From PALSA-693 sp963834725 (GTDB lineage Bacteria; Actinomycetota; Acidimicrobiia; Acidimicrobiales; Palsa-688): 64,000 bases of DNA. Below the pieces are notes generated by a model. That model ran no database searches, had not been told where the DNA came from, and worked only from the letters and a program-made list of their open reading frames with translations. The translations under genes were made by a program, and so were the position numbers. The stretch lies in the NCBI GenBank assembly GCA_963834725.1, contig CAWICN010000001.1, positions 2,790,001 through 2,854,000 of the forward strand. Direction: 5' to 3'. Shown piece by piece: positions 52,195 through 61,871 of this stretch; position 1 is the stretch's first letter, and each line of letters begins with the position of its first letter.

Positions 52195-53970
52195 ATGGAC
52201 GTCCTCGTGGTCGTCGACGACGCCCCGGTTCCCGAAAGGCTCCTGATCCGCGCTCGCCGCCGGGTGGGCGTGACCGCCGGGGACCTGGCAACAGGGACCA
52301 TCGCCGATCTCCGGGCGCACATCCCCCGGTTGGTGGGTGTGATCGGAATCGCCACCGAGGCCGGTACCGCCCGGGCCGCCGACGTGGCCCGGCAGCTGCA
52401 CGAGGCCGGACTGCCCGTGACGATCTACACCGATCTCCCGGCCGACGCCGGGCCGGGCGTCGCGACCAGCCGGGTGACCGATCCCGGTCCAGGCATGGAA
52501 GCCGCCAACTCGCTGATCGACTTGATCGGGAACACCCCGCTCGTCCGGATGGACCGCATCGGCCGGGATCTGTCAGGTCAGTTGCTGGCCAAGCTCGAGT
52601 TCCTCAACCCCGGCAGCAGCATCAAGGACAGAGTCGCGCTCGCCATGCTCGACGCAGCGGAGGCCGACGGCCGGTTGCGGCGGGGCGGCACCATCATCGA
52701 ACCGACCTCGGGCAACACGGGGGTCGGACTGGCCATCGTGGCCGCTCGCCGCGGCTACCGCTGCGTTTTCACCATGCCGGACAAAATCGCCTCGGAAAAG
52801 GTGGCCCTGCTGCGGGCGTACGGAGCCGAGGTGGTGGTCTGCCCGACCGCCGTGGACCCGTCGCACCCCGACTCGTACTACTCGGTGGCCCGCCGCCTCG
52901 CCGAGTCGACGCCCGGCGCGTTCATGCCTAACCAGTACGCCAATCCGGCCAACCCCCTGGCCCACGAGTGGAGTACCGGACCGGAGCTCTGGCGCCAGAC
53001 CGCCGGCCGCATCACCCACCTGGTGGCGGGGATCGGGACTGGGGGGACGATCAGCGGCGTGGGTCGTTACTTGAAAGCTCAGAACCCCGGGATTCAGATC
53101 ATCGGAGCCGACCCGGAGGGCTCGGTGTACTCGGGGGGACAGGGTCGGCCCTACCTGGTCGAAGGGATCGGAGAGGATTTCTGGCCGGCGACCTATGACC
53201 GCGAGATTGCGGATCGGGTCGTGATGGTCTCCGATCGCGACAGCTTCCTGACCGCCCGCCGGGTGACCAGAGAGGAGGGGATCCTGGCCGGGGGATCCTG
53301 CGGGACCGCCGTCTGGGCCGCCCTGGAGGTGGGCCGCGAGCTCGGACCGGACGCCGTGATCGTGGTCATCGTGCCCGACTCGGGCCGGGGCTATCTCTCG
53401 AAGGTCTACGACGATGGCTGGATGGCCGACCACGGTTTCCTGCGGGGCGCGGGAGGCGCGGGCGACACGGTCGAGGCGGTGGTAGCCCACAAGGCCCAAG
53501 GAGCCGCGGCCAAGGCGGGCGGCGGACTGCCCCCGCTCGTGCACGTGCACCCGAGCGAGACCGTTCGGGCCGCCATCGCCCTGCTGCAGGAGTACGGGGT
53601 CTCCCAGATGCCGGTGGTCAAGGCCGAGCCACCGCTGGCCCTGGCCGAGGTGGTCGGCACTGTGACCGACCGGAGGCTCCTCGAGCGGCTCGTCGCCGAC
53701 CCCGCGGCGGTCGATACGCCCGTAGAAGCCATCATGGGGCCGCCCCTGCCGATGATCGGCAGCGGCGAGCCCATCAACCTGGCCGCGGCCCGCCTCGCGG
53801 ACGGAGCGGCGGTGCTGGTCATCGACGGCGGCCATCCCACCGGTATCGTCACCCGTTCCGACCTGCTCGAGTTCCTCTCGGGGGCAGGTCCGGGCCGGCG
53901 CCCGCCGGCGCCCGGCGGTCCGGGCGGGGCAGGCGGTCCGGGCGGTCCGAGCGGGACGCCGGCCCAATGA
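52195..53970 (+). CDS. cbs: Cystathionine beta-synthase with N-terminal extension
   Basis: PLP enzyme of 591 residues condensing serine and homocysteine to cystathionine (transsulfuration). The synthase core begins at residue 102, NSLIDLIGNTPLVRM; PLP lysine in NPGSSIKDRVAL; phosphate loop GIGTGGTISG; and EPTSGNTGVGLA. The C-terminal CBS domain pair is at about 440-565 (VHPSETVRAAIALLQEYGVSQMPV, GIVTRSDLLEFL). The tail is a Gly/Pro repeat. About 100 residues before the core (MDVLVVVDDAPVPERLLIRAR) form a separate alpha/beta-like domain not found in typical CBS; a start at ATG 52495 would remove it. The metB stop-start overlap follows. Confidence 0.9.
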   Translation: MDVLVVVDDAPVPERLLIRARRRVGVTAGDLATGTIADLRAHIPRLVGVIGIATEAGTARAADVARQLHEAGLPVTIYTDLPADAGPGVATSRVTDPGPGMEAANSLIDLIGNTPLVRMDRIGRDLSGQLLAKLEFLNPGSSIKDRVALAMLDAAEADGRLRRGGTIIEPTSGNTGVGLAIVAARRGYRCVFTMPDKIASEKVALLRAYGAEVVVCPTAVDPSHPDSYYSVARRLAESTPGAFMPNQYANPANPLAHEWSTGPELWRQTAGRITHLVAGIGTGGTISGVGRYLKAQNPGIQIIGADPEGSVYSGGQGRPYLVEGIGEDFWPATYDREIADRVVMVSDRDSFLTARRVTREEGILAGGSCGTAVWAALEVGRELGPDAVIVVIVPDSGRGYLSKVYDDGWMADHGFLRGAGGAGDTVEAVVAHKAQGAAAKAGGGLPPLVHVHPSETVRAAIALLQEYGVSQMPVVKAEPPLALAEVVGTVTDRRLLERLVADPAAVDTPVEAIMGPPLPMIGSGEPINLAAARLADGAAVLVIDGGHPTGIVTRSDLLEFLSGAGPGRRPPAPGGPGGAGGPGGPSGTPAQ

Positions 53971-55155
53971 TCGACACCCCCGAGCCGGCCGATCGCCATC
54001 GCCAGGACGGCTTCGAAACCAGGGCCATCCACGCCGGCCAGGACCCGGATCCCGTCACCGGGGCGGTCGTTCCCCCCGTCTCGCTCGCGACCACCTTCGC
54101 CCAGGACGCGGTTGGCAAGCACCGGGGCTTCGAGTACGCCGCGGAGCGGCAACCCCACCCGGGCCGCCCTGGAGACGTGCCTGGCCTCCCTGGAAGGCGC
54201 CGCCCACGGACGCGCCTTCGCCAGCGGCCTGGCCGCGGAAGATGCGATCCTGCGCCTCCTGCGGCCCGGCGACCACGTGATCATCCCCGACGACGCCTAT
54301 GGAGGGACCTTCCGTCTGATCGACAAGGTGTGGGGACCGCTTGGCGTTGCCCACACCCCGGCCCCCCTCCACGACCCTGACGCCGTCGCTCGAACGTGGC
54401 GCCCGGACACCCGAATGGTATGGGCGGAGACGCCGTCCAACCCCACCCTTGCCATCGTCGACATCGGGGCGATAGCCGAGCTGGCCCATGCCCGCACCGC
54501 CCTGCTGGTGGTCGACAACACCTTCGCTACCCCCTACCTGCAGCAGCCGCTCGGACTGGGCGCCGATCTGGTGGTTCACTCCACCACCAAATACCTGGGC
54601 GGCCATAGCGACGTCGTCGGTGGATTCGTGGCCACCAACGACCCGGGGCTGGTCGAGCAGATCGCCTTCTACCAGAACGCGACCGGCGGCGTGCCCGGCC
54701 CGCTGGATTGCTACCTGGTCCTGCGCGGGCTCAAGACCCTCGCGGTGCGAATGGACCGGCACTGCGCCAATGCGGCCGCCATCGTCGATGCGCTGGCCGC
54801 CCACCCGGCCATCTCCCGGGTCTTCTACCCCGGGCTGGCGACCCATCCCGGGCACCAGATCGCCAGCCGGCAGATGCGAGCCTTCGGGGGCATGGTCTCC
54901 CTCGTGGTTGCGGCCGGAGAGGAGGCCGCGATGGAGGTGGCTCGATCAACCCGGTTGTTCACGTTGGCCGAGTCGCTTGGGGCGGTGGAGTCGTTGATCG
55001 AGCACCCGCACCGCATGACCCATGCCTCAGTTGCCGGATCGGCCCTCGAGGTCGAACCCGGACTGCTGCGGCTCTCGGTCGGCCTGGAAACGGCGGACGA
55101 CCTGGTGGCGGACCTGGTGGGCGCTCTGGACCGGGCGGCCGGGCCGTCCACCTAG
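53967..55155 (+). CDS. metB: Cystathionine gamma-synthase/lyase, frameshifted
   Basis: PLP enzyme of the Cys/Met metabolism family, about 395 residues if joined. It uses the same ATGA overlap with cbs. Frame 1 reads FETRAIHAGQDPDPVTGAVVPPVSLATTF and GKHRGFEYA; an extra G near 54141 shifts it, and RSGNPTRAALETCLASLEG continues in frame 2 with ASGLAAEDAI, PYLQQPLGLGADLVVHSTTKYLGGHSD (PLP lysine in STTKY) and C-terminal ESLIEHPHRMTHASV. Without correction no full product is made. It works with the preceding CBS in transsulfuration. The defect may be in the sequence rather than the organism. Confidence 0.85.
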
Positions 55156-55188
55156 CGTAAGCCACGCCACGGCCGGGCCGCCGCCCTG

Positions 55189-56406
55189 TTACAGAACCCG
55201 GAGCCGGATGGTCTCGTCCATGTGGGCCAGCCGGGTCAGCATGTCTTCGGTGTAGTCGCTGGCAATGTCGGTGATGACGTATCCGATCTCGCCACGGGTG
55301 CCGAGAGCCTGCCCTTCGATGTTGATGCGGTGTTCGGCGAAGATGCCATTGATCGCGGCCAGCACCCCGGGTGTGTTGCGGTGGATGTGGACCAGCGCGT
55401 GGGCGCCCGCCCGGGGGGGCAGCTCCAGGTTGGGCAGGTTGACCGACATGGCGGTGCTTCCCGACCGTACGAAGTCGGTCAGCTTGTTGGCCACGAACTG
55501 ACCGATGTCGACCTGAGCCTCCTCCGTGCTGCCCCCGATGTGCGGTGTCAGGATCACGTTGGGCAGACCCTGCAGGCGGGACACGAAGGCGTCGTCATCG
55601 CCTTCCGGCTCATCCACGAATACGTCGATGGCGGCCCCGGCCAGGTGTCCGGACTCGATATGAGCCCGAAGGGATCCGTGGTCGACGACAAAGCCGCGGC
55701 TCAGATTCATGAACACCGACCCGTCCCGCATCGCCGCGAACTCGGCCTCGCCGAAGAGGCCGCGATTGTCAGGGCGGCCGTCGACGTGCAGGGTCACGAC
55801 GTCCGCCCACTCCAGCAGTTCCTCCAGCGACGCGCACCGCCGGGCATTGCCGAGCGCCAGCCGGTCCGCAGTGTCGTAGAACGACACCGACATCCCGAGG
55901 CTCTCCCCCAGTACGGACAGCTGGGAACCGATGTTGCCGTAGCCCACGATGCCCAGCCGCCGGCCACGGACCTCGTGCGCCCCCGCCGCCGACTTGGACC
56001 AGATGCCGGCGTGCATGTCCCGGTTCTTCTCGCCGAGTCGGCGGGTGAGAGCGATGATCTCGGCGATCACCAGCTCGACCACGCTTCGTGTGTTGGAGAA
56101 CGGGGCGTTGAACACCGCCACTCCCCGCCGGCTGGCGCCCGCGAGGTCGATCTGGTTGGTGCCGATACAGAATGCCCCGACCGCGAGCAGGCGAGGCGCC
56201 TTGTCGAGCACCACCTCCGTGACCCGGGTCCGGGACCGGATGCCGAGCAGATCGATGTCGGCGATATGGTCGACCAGCTGGCTCTCGTTGAAGGCGCCTC
56301 GGAACGTCTCGACGTCGAAACCAGCCGCCGTAAGCCGCGCCGCAGCACCCGGGTGAATGTTCTCCAACAGCAAGGCCCGGCGACGGGCGAGACGCTCCTC
56401 GTGCAT
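55189..56406 (-). CDS. serA: D-3-phosphoglycerate dehydrogenase
   Basis: First enzyme of serine biosynthesis, 405 residues. NAD motif GYGNIGSQLSVLGESLGM near residue 160; catalytic Arg in NLSRGFVVDHGSL, Glu in DVFVDEPEGDDD and His in LTPHIGGSTEEAQ. The C-terminal ACT domain, residues about 330-405, is the serine-feedback site (HIHRNTPGVLAAINGIFAEHRINI). The layout without the extra intervening domain matches E. coli SerA, not the longer mycobacterial form. It lies beside CBS and metB, which consume serine. Confidence 0.94.
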   Translation of the reverse strand: MHEERLARRRALLLENIHPGAAARLTAAGFDVETFRGAFNESQLVDHIADIDLLGIRSRTRVTEVVLDKAPRLLAVGAFCIGTNQIDLAGASRRGVAVFNAPFSNTRSVVELVIAEIIALTRRLGEKNRDMHAGIWSKSAAGAHEVRGRRLGIVGYGNIGSQLSVLGESLGMSVSFYDTADRLALGNARRCASLEELLEWADVVTLHVDGRPDNRGLFGEAEFAAMRDGSVFMNLSRGFVVDHGSLRAHIESGHLAGAAIDVFVDEPEGDDDAFVSRLQGLPNVILTPHIGGSTEEAQVDIGQFVANKLTDFVRSGSTAMSVNLPNLELPPRAGAHALVHIHRNTPGVLAAINGIFAEHRINIEGQALGTRGEIGYVITDIASDYTEDMLTRLAHMDETIRLRVL

Positions 56407-56517
56407 GCTGCACCAGGATACTTTCCAGTTAAAAGTTCACCCCTTCGGGCGGGCTGCCACCCAGTCCGACCCAGGGCGTTGGTAGCCTGATCCCCTCCAC
56501 GCAAAAGGGTTTCGTTC

Positions 56518-57603
56518 ATGAACTACAGGTCGCGTTTGTCGAGGCGCATGAGTCTGGGAGGACTGGCCGCTGTCGCCGCGGCTGCGGTGGTACTGGGGGC
56601 TTGCGGCAGCGCCGCGCCTGCCAGCGCGCCCCCTCAGCAAGGAGTTACTCGCGCCTTCCACTCGCTCGGATCGCGGTCCGGCATCGATGTGCGCATCTCG
56701 CTGGGGGTGACCGGCGAGGAGCTGCGGCAGATGGCGACCACCGGGGGATCCGGCCGGCTCTCCCCCACGGCGGCCAGGGACATCGCCTCCACGTCCATCG
56801 TTGTCGATCTCAACAGTGGCAACGGGAAGCCGCTCAACAGCATCCAGGCGAGGACCAACCGCCACGAGACATTCGGCCTGGCCGTCCAGGTCGGCACATC
56901 TGCTCCTGTCCAGCTTCGATATGTCGGCCAGACCTTCTATGTCCGGGCCGACCTCCCGGCCCTGCTCAACGATCTCGGCCAGAGCGCCACTGCGGCCGGT
57001 GGCTTTCAGAGCGCGCTCCAGGGGGCCGATGCCTATGTCCCGGGCTTGGCCGCGCTGGGCCAGGGAAACTGGGTGTCGGTTCCGGCCGAGGCGCTGAGGA
57101 CCGTGCTCAACGGCTTGCAGACGGAAATTCCCGGCGCCGCGGGGGCCGCCAACTCGTCCAACTCAGGCCAGCTGTGGTCACAGATCGAGAAGGCCTTCAC
57201 CGCGAACACTGAGTTCGCCCAGGTCGGCACCCAGCGTGGCCGGACGCACTACATGGTGAGGCTGGCGGTCAGGCCGTTCGTACAGGACCTGGAGACGTCA
57301 CTGCCGGCATCGCTCGGGAGCCTGCCGGGCGCATCCTCACTCGGCAAACAGATCAACAGCGCCATCGGCAAAATCCCCGCCCATCAGAAAGTTGTGGCCG
57401 ACGTCTGGGTCAGCGGCAACAAAGTCCAGGAGATCGACATCGATCTCAACCAGTTCGATCACAAGTTCAGCTTTGCCGTGCCGCTCCGGATCGTGATCGG
57501 ACCCGGTGCTCCGGTTGTCGTCCCGTCGGGCGCAACCCCGCTCAACCTCTCGAAAGTGGGAGGACTGCTCGGCGGGATGCTCAGCCAGCATTCGGCCAGC
57601 TGA
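56518..57603 (+). CDS. Lipoprotein of unknown function
   Basis: A 361-residue secreted lipoprotein. The leader MNYRSRLSRRMSLGGLAAVAAAAVVLGAC ends in an LGAC lipobox with the lipidated cysteine at residue 29. The mature part is Ser/Ala/Thr/Gln-rich with regular beta-strand alternations (FGLAVQVGTSAPVQLRYVGQTFYVRADL, KVQEIDIDLNQFDHKFSFAVPL). The strand layout resembles LolA/LppX-type beta-half-barrels, but this is a weak impression. Divergent from serA. Confidence 0.75.
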   Translation: MNYRSRLSRRMSLGGLAAVAAAAVVLGACGSAAPASAPPQQGVTRAFHSLGSRSGIDVRISLGVTGEELRQMATTGGSGRLSPTAARDIASTSIVVDLNSGNGKPLNSIQARTNRHETFGLAVQVGTSAPVQLRYVGQTFYVRADLPALLNDLGQSATAAGGFQSALQGADAYVPGLAALGQGNWVSVPAEALRTVLNGLQTEIPGAAGAANSSNSGQLWSQIEKAFTANTEFAQVGTQRGRTHYMVRLAVRPFVQDLETSLPASLGSLPGASSLGKQINSAIGKIPAHQKVVADVWVSGNKVQEIDIDLNQFDHKFSFAVPLRIVIGPGAPVVVPSGATPLNLSKVGGLLGGMLSQHSAS

Positions 57604-57633
57604 GCAGATCGCCCGGTCGGGTGAGAGAGCTCG

Positions 57634-58794
57634 TCAGGTCGTGTAGTCCGCGTTGATCCGGACGTAGCCGGCCGACAGGTCACAGCCATACACCGTCGCC
57701 TCGGCGAAACCGGTCCCGAGCTCCACCTCGATCTCGACGTGGTCGGCCGCCATCGCCGCGCTCAACTGGCCCAGCCCGTCGAGCGAGGGCCGGTGCGGGT
57801 AGGTCTCGAGCTCGCCGAACCGGATGATGATCTTCTCCGGGTCGAGATCCCGGTCTTCCTGGCACTTGCCGATAGCCATGGCGACCCGGCCCCAATTCGG
57901 ATCAGCGCCGTGAACGGCGGTCTTGACGAGGGGTGAGTTGACCACGGCCTTCGCTACCCGGCGGGCCTGATTGGTACCAGCAGCGGCCCGTACCGTGACG
58001 GTGAGCAGCTTGGTGGCGCCCTCGCCGTCGCGTGCCAACTGCAGGGTCAGATCCAGGCACACCTCCCGCAACGCGGCCGCCAGTTCCGCCGCGCTGACTG
58101 GCCCCGCCGCCCCGTTGGCCAGCACCGCGGCCGTGTCGGAGGTGGAGGTGTCGGTGTCGATGCTCAAGCAGTTGAAGGTGTCGTCGACGGCCCGCTGCCA
58201 CAGCCTGCGGAGGGTGACGGCGTCGACCGCCGCGTCGGTCAGGACGAACGCCAGCATGGTCGCCAGGTCCGGCTCGATCATGCCGACCCCCTTGGCCATG
58301 CCCACCACGCGGGCCGGTCCGGCTTGCTGCACTGCGGTCTTCGGTACCGTATCGGTGGTCATCATGGCCCGGGCCACCTTGATGGCATCGGCGTCAAACC
58401 CGGCGTCGCGAAGGCCGGCAAAGTGGGTCCGTAGCGGCGCCATCGGATAGGGCCGGCCGATCACGCCCGTGCTGGCGATCAGGACCTCGTCAACGGGAAC
58501 GCCGGTCGCGGTGGCGACAGCAGTGGTGATCTCCTCGGCATCCCGAAGGCCCTGGGGACCGTTGGCGACATTGGCGTTCTTGGCGATCACCACAATGGCG
58601 CGGGCCCGGCCCGACATGGCCCGCGGCCGGCTCAGGGTGACGCTCGGTCCTTCGAACCGGCTCTGGGTGAACAGGCCGGCGCTGACGCACGGCCCCGTCG
58701 ACACAATGACCGCGACATCGTCGCCCTCGTCGTCGCGCAGCCCGGCGTGGCCGGTATGGGCGAGGAATCCGGGCGGGAGGGCGAGGGCAGGCAC
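57634..58794 (-). CDS. argJ: Glutamate N-acetyltransferase/acetylornithine transferase
   Basis: Bifunctional ArgJ of about 386 residues for the arginine acetyl cycle. The autocatalytic site is DLATMLAFVLTDAAV near residue 175, with Thr as nucleophile after cleavage. Also STGVIGRPYP, NTFNCLS-like DTFNCLSIDTDTSTSD and the C-terminal TVYGCDLSAGYVRINADY. The GTG at 58794 gives MPALALPPGF, matching N-termini of the family; GTG 58830 is an alternative; neither has a clear ribosome-binding site. The frame upstream overlaps bldC. No other arginine gene is nearby. Confidence 0.92.
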   Translation of the reverse strand: MPALALPPGFLAHTGHAGLRDDEGDDVAVIVSTGPCVSAGLFTQSRFEGPSVTLSRPRAMSGRARAIVVIAKNANVANGPQGLRDAEEITTAVATATGVPVDEVLIASTGVIGRPYPMAPLRTHFAGLRDAGFDADAIKVARAMMTTDTVPKTAVQQAGPARVVGMAKGVGMIEPDLATMLAFVLTDAAVDAVTLRRLWQRAVDDTFNCLSIDTDTSTSDTAAVLANGAAGPVSAAELAAALREVCLDLTLQLARDGEGATKLLTVTVRAAAGTNQARRVAKAVVNSPLVKTAVHGADPNWGRVAMAIGKCQEDRDLDPEKIIIRFGELETYPHRPSLDGLGQLSAAMAADHVEIEVELGTGFAEATVYGCDLSAGYVRINADYTT

Positions 58795-58871
58795 CCGGAG
58801 ATCATTCCAGGTCGGCGCGGCTTGCCGCACTCGGGCTCTGGCCGGAACCGGTGGGACGAAGAGGCGGGCGG

Positions 58872-59066
58872 CTACGGGTTGTTCTCGAGCTGCTCCAGGC
58901 AGCGGCGAATCTCCGAGGCGCGGAAGCGGCGATGACCGCCGAGGGTGCGGATGGCGGTGATCTTGCCGGACCGTGCCCACCGGGTGACGGTTTTGGGGTT
59001 GACCCGGAAGAGGGCAGCAACCTCGGCCGGGGTGAGAAGTGCATCGGGCTGGGTATCTTCTGCCAT
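58872..59066 (-). CDS. bldC: BldC-like MerR-type DNA-binding protein
   Basis: A 64-residue single-domain winged helix of the MerR type: LLTPAEVAALFRVNPKTVTRWARSGK, then ITAIRTLGGHRRFRASEI. This is nearly the sequence of Streptomyces BldC, which represses early sporulation genes. The neighbouring order purL-purF-purM-bldC also follows the Streptomyces arrangement. ATG 59066 follows AGGAA. It acts as a direct-repeat binding developmental regulator in other actinobacteria. Confidence 0.95.
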   Translation of the reverse strand: MAEDTQPDALLTPAEVAALFRVNPKTVTRWARSGKITAIRTLGGHRRFRASEIRRCLEQLENNP

Positions 59067-59175
59067 CGAGTGCGATTCCTTCCAAGTGTCCGGTTTACGG
59101 GATAAGCACGAGAAGACCAGGCCTGTCGTACATGACCCATCCGGGCGATACCATACCCCTGACAATTAGGAATAA

Positions 59176-60256
59176 TCAGCGAAAATGTGTCAGGCGGTGG
59201 CCCGGGATCACTTCACCCACCACCAGGGCATCCTGACCTGCCGCTTTGAGCGTGGTCAGGGCCGCGGTCACGGCGTGGAGAGGGACCACGATCACCATTC
59301 CCAGACCCAGGTTGAAGACCCGGGCCATCTCGGCGTCGCTCACGCCGCCGGCGCGCTGGATCTCACCGAATATCGGCGGCACCGCCCAGCGGCCGCGCTC
59401 GAACACCGCGTCGAGGTCATCGCCCAGGACCCGTGAGACGTTGCCAGGCAGCCCGCCACCGGTGATGTGAGCGAGTGCGTGCACCTCGACGGTGGCAAGC
59501 ACCGACAAGACTGCCGGCGTATAGATCACTGACGGGCGGAGCAGCTCATCCGCCAGCGTCCAGCCGGCCGCGCCGGCCCACGCCGGCTCCGACGAGAGAA
59601 CGCCCGGCGACGTCGAGGAGCGCTCGCCTGGCCAGGGAATAGCCGTTGGAACGCAGGCCCGGCGAGGTCAGGCCGATCAGAACGTCGCCAGCTGCGGTGC
59701 GGGCCGGGCCGTCCACGATGGCGTCTCGTTCCACGATGCCGACCGCGAATCCGGCGACGTCGAGTTGACCGGGCTCGAGCAGGCCAGGGTGCTCGGCCAG
59801 CTCCCCGCCGATGATGGCGCAGGCCGCCGTTCGGCAGCCCGTGGCGATACCGGTCATGACTTGGCGGACCTGGTCAGCATCGACGTGGCCCAGCAGCTGA
59901 TAGTCCAGGAAGAAGAGGGGCCGGGCGCCGCAACACACCAGGTCGTCCACGCACATGGCAACGAGGTCGATCCCGACGGTGTCAAAGCGCCGGGTAGCCA
60001 TGGCCACCGCCATCTTGGTCCCGACGCCATCGGTACTCGCCACGAGGACCGGCTGGCGGTAGCCAGAAGGGACCTCGAACAGGCCACCAAAGCCGCCGAT
60101 CCCGCCGAGCACGCCCGGGCGATCCGCGGTTGAAGCGACCAGATCGCGCATGGCCTCGACCGCGTGCTCCGCGGCGTCGATGTCAACTCCGGCCGCGGCG
60201 TAGGTCAGGCCGCCGGGGGGGACCGCTTTCCCCGAAGATTCCGGAGCGTCAGGCAA
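59176..60256 (-). CDS. purM: Phosphoribosylformylglycinamidine cyclo-ligase (AIR synthase), frameshifted
   Basis: Purine pathway enzyme making AIR from FGAM with ATP. Frame 1 reads LTYAAAGVDIDAAEHAVEAM, GIGGFGGLF, VASTDGVGTKMAVAM, MCVDDLVCCGARPLFFLDY, IIGGELAEHPG and LTSPGLRSNGYSLARRALLD. An extra base near 59580 ends it; WAGAAGWTLADELLRPSVIYTPAVL and ITGGGLPGNVSRVL continue in frame 2. The start is uncertain: a TTG at 60256 overlaps the purF end, and a C6 run just before TYAAAG may hide another indel. Being essential in a purine prototroph, it is unlikely to be truly broken. Confidence 0.85.
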
Positions 60257-61715
60257 CCGGCGAACGGACCTGCGGTTCGCGGCCGAGCGAGACGGGGACC
60301 TCGCTTGGATAGCGACCGGTGAGGCAGGCGTCGCAGAACCCGGCGCCCGGTGCACCGGTCGCCTCCTTCAACGCATCGAGGCTCAGGTAGGCGAGGCTGT
60401 CGGCGCTCAGGTACTTGCGGATCTCGTCGACTTCGAGGTTGGCGGCGATCAGCTCGGACCGGCTGCCGGTGTCCAGCCCGTAGTAGCAGGGCCAGCGGTA
60501 GGGAGGAGAGGAAATGCGGAGGTGGACCTCGGCCGCACCGGCCTCTCGCAGCATCCGCACCAATGCTTTTTGCGTGGTGCCCCGCACGATGGAATCGTCG
60601 ACGACCACCAGGCGCTGGCCGGCGATGGCGCCACGCAGGGGGTTGAGCTTCCGGCGCACCCCCTGGGCCCGTTGGGCCTGGTCCGGCACGATGAAGGTCC
60701 GGCCGATGTACCGGTTCTTGACCAACCCTTGCCCGTAACGGATGCCGCTGCGCCGGGCGAACCCCTCGGCGGCGGGCAGGCCCGAGTCGGGCACCCCCAT
60801 GACCATGTCGGCGGAGACCGGCGCCTGCTCGGCCAGCAGTTCGCCCATGCGCAGGCGGGCCCCGTGCAGCTCCTGGTTGTACAGGCGACTGTCGGGGCGG
60901 GCGAGGTATACGAACTCGAACAGGCACAGCTTCGGGTCGACCCGTCCCGCGGGCCACGGCCGCAGCGATTGAGGGCCGTCCGCATCGATGACCAGCAGCT
61001 CGCCGGGGTCGAGCTCGCGCACGAACGGCGCCCCCGTGATGTCCAGCGCCGGCGTCTCGGAGGCCAGGATCCAGCCCTCGTCGAGCTTGCCCAGGCAGAG
61101 GGGCCGGAAGCCGTGCGGGTCCCGCACGCCGATAAGCCGCTCATGGTCGAGCAAGACCAGTGAGAACGCCCCTTCCAGGGTCGGGAGCACCGCCATCAAC
61201 GCGGCCTCCAGCCCATCGCCGGGGTGGGTATCGAGGTGGCGGACGAGCAGCTCCGCGATGAGGTCGCTATCGCTCGTCACGGTGCCGGGCAACATCCCTA
61301 CGTCCGCAGCCAGAGTGTCAGTGTTGGTCAGGTTGCCGTTGTGACCGAGCGCGAATACCACGGGCGGGCCGAGGTCCCGACCGGGCGTGGACGTGCGGTA
61401 GACGGGCTGGGCGTTGTGCCACGTCGAGGCCCCGGTAGTCGAGTAGCGCGTGTGGCCGATGGAAAGATGACCCTGGAGGCCGGCGAGGTTGCGCTCGTTG
61501 AAGACGTTGGTCACCAGGCCCATGTCCTTGACGACCATCATTTCGATCCCATCGCTTACCGCCATGCCGGCGGACTCCTGCCCGCGGTGCTGGAGGGCAT
61601 AGAGGCCATCGAAGGTCAGGTGCGCGACCTGGGTGCCGGGCGCACAGACGCCGAAGACCCCGCACGCCTCGCGCCGCGCACCGTGGTCGACTTCGGCGGG
61701 GGGCATCTCTTCCAT
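60249..61715 (-). CDS. purF: Amidophosphoribosyltransferase
   Basis: Committed step of purine synthesis, 488 residues. A 17-residue propeptide precedes the N-terminal nucleophile Cys18 (ACGVFGV). The glutaminase domain has HRGQESAGM, GHTRYSTTG and FALGHNGNLTN; the PRPP motif VVVDDSIVRGTT is near residue 370; and the C-terminal region keeps the iron-sulfur cysteines seen in the B. subtilis-type enzyme (YYGLDTG..., FCDACLTGRYP). Runs between purL and purM, with overlapping ends. Confidence 0.95.
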   Translation of the reverse strand: MEEMPPAEVDHGARREACGVFGVCAPGTQVAHLTFDGLYALQHRGQESAGMAVSDGIEMMVVKDMGLVTNVFNERNLAGLQGHLSIGHTRYSTTGASTWHNAQPVYRTSTPGRDLGPPVVFALGHNGNLTNTDTLAADVGMLPGTVTSDSDLIAELLVRHLDTHPGDGLEAALMAVLPTLEGAFSLVLLDHERLIGVRDPHGFRPLCLGKLDEGWILASETPALDITGAPFVRELDPGELLVIDADGPQSLRPWPAGRVDPKLCLFEFVYLARPDSRLYNQELHGARLRMGELLAEQAPVSADMVMGVPDSGLPAAEGFARRSGIRYGQGLVKNRYIGRTFIVPDQAQRAQGVRRKLNPLRGAIAGQRLVVVDDSIVRGTTQKALVRMLREAGAAEVHLRISSPPYRWPCYYGLDTGSRSELIAANLEVDEIRKYLSADSLAYLSLDALKEATGAPGAGFCDACLTGRYPSEVPVSLGREPQVRSPVA

Positions 61716-61774
61716 TGTCTCACGCGGCCGGGGTTTCGCGGTGGTTCCGCCGTCAGGCGCCGGACCCGACCTCG

Positions 61775-61813
61775 TCTGCCCACCTCGCCTGCCGACCCCG
61801 CCTGCCGACCCCG
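61775..61813. repeat. 13-bp tandem repeat, three copies
   Basis: TCTGCCCACCTCG, CCTGCCGACCCCG and CCTGCCGACCCCG in the 155-bp spacer between purF and purL. Confidence 0.85.
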
Positions 61814-61871
61814 CCTCCGCCCGGATAGTGATCAGAAGTACCTCATATATGAGGGTCTATTGACCACAAAA

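Noticed and set aside
53967..55155. Programmed ribosomal frameshift in metB
   Set aside because: No slippery heptamer or following stem is apparent at 54141; a simple one-base insertion explains it better.
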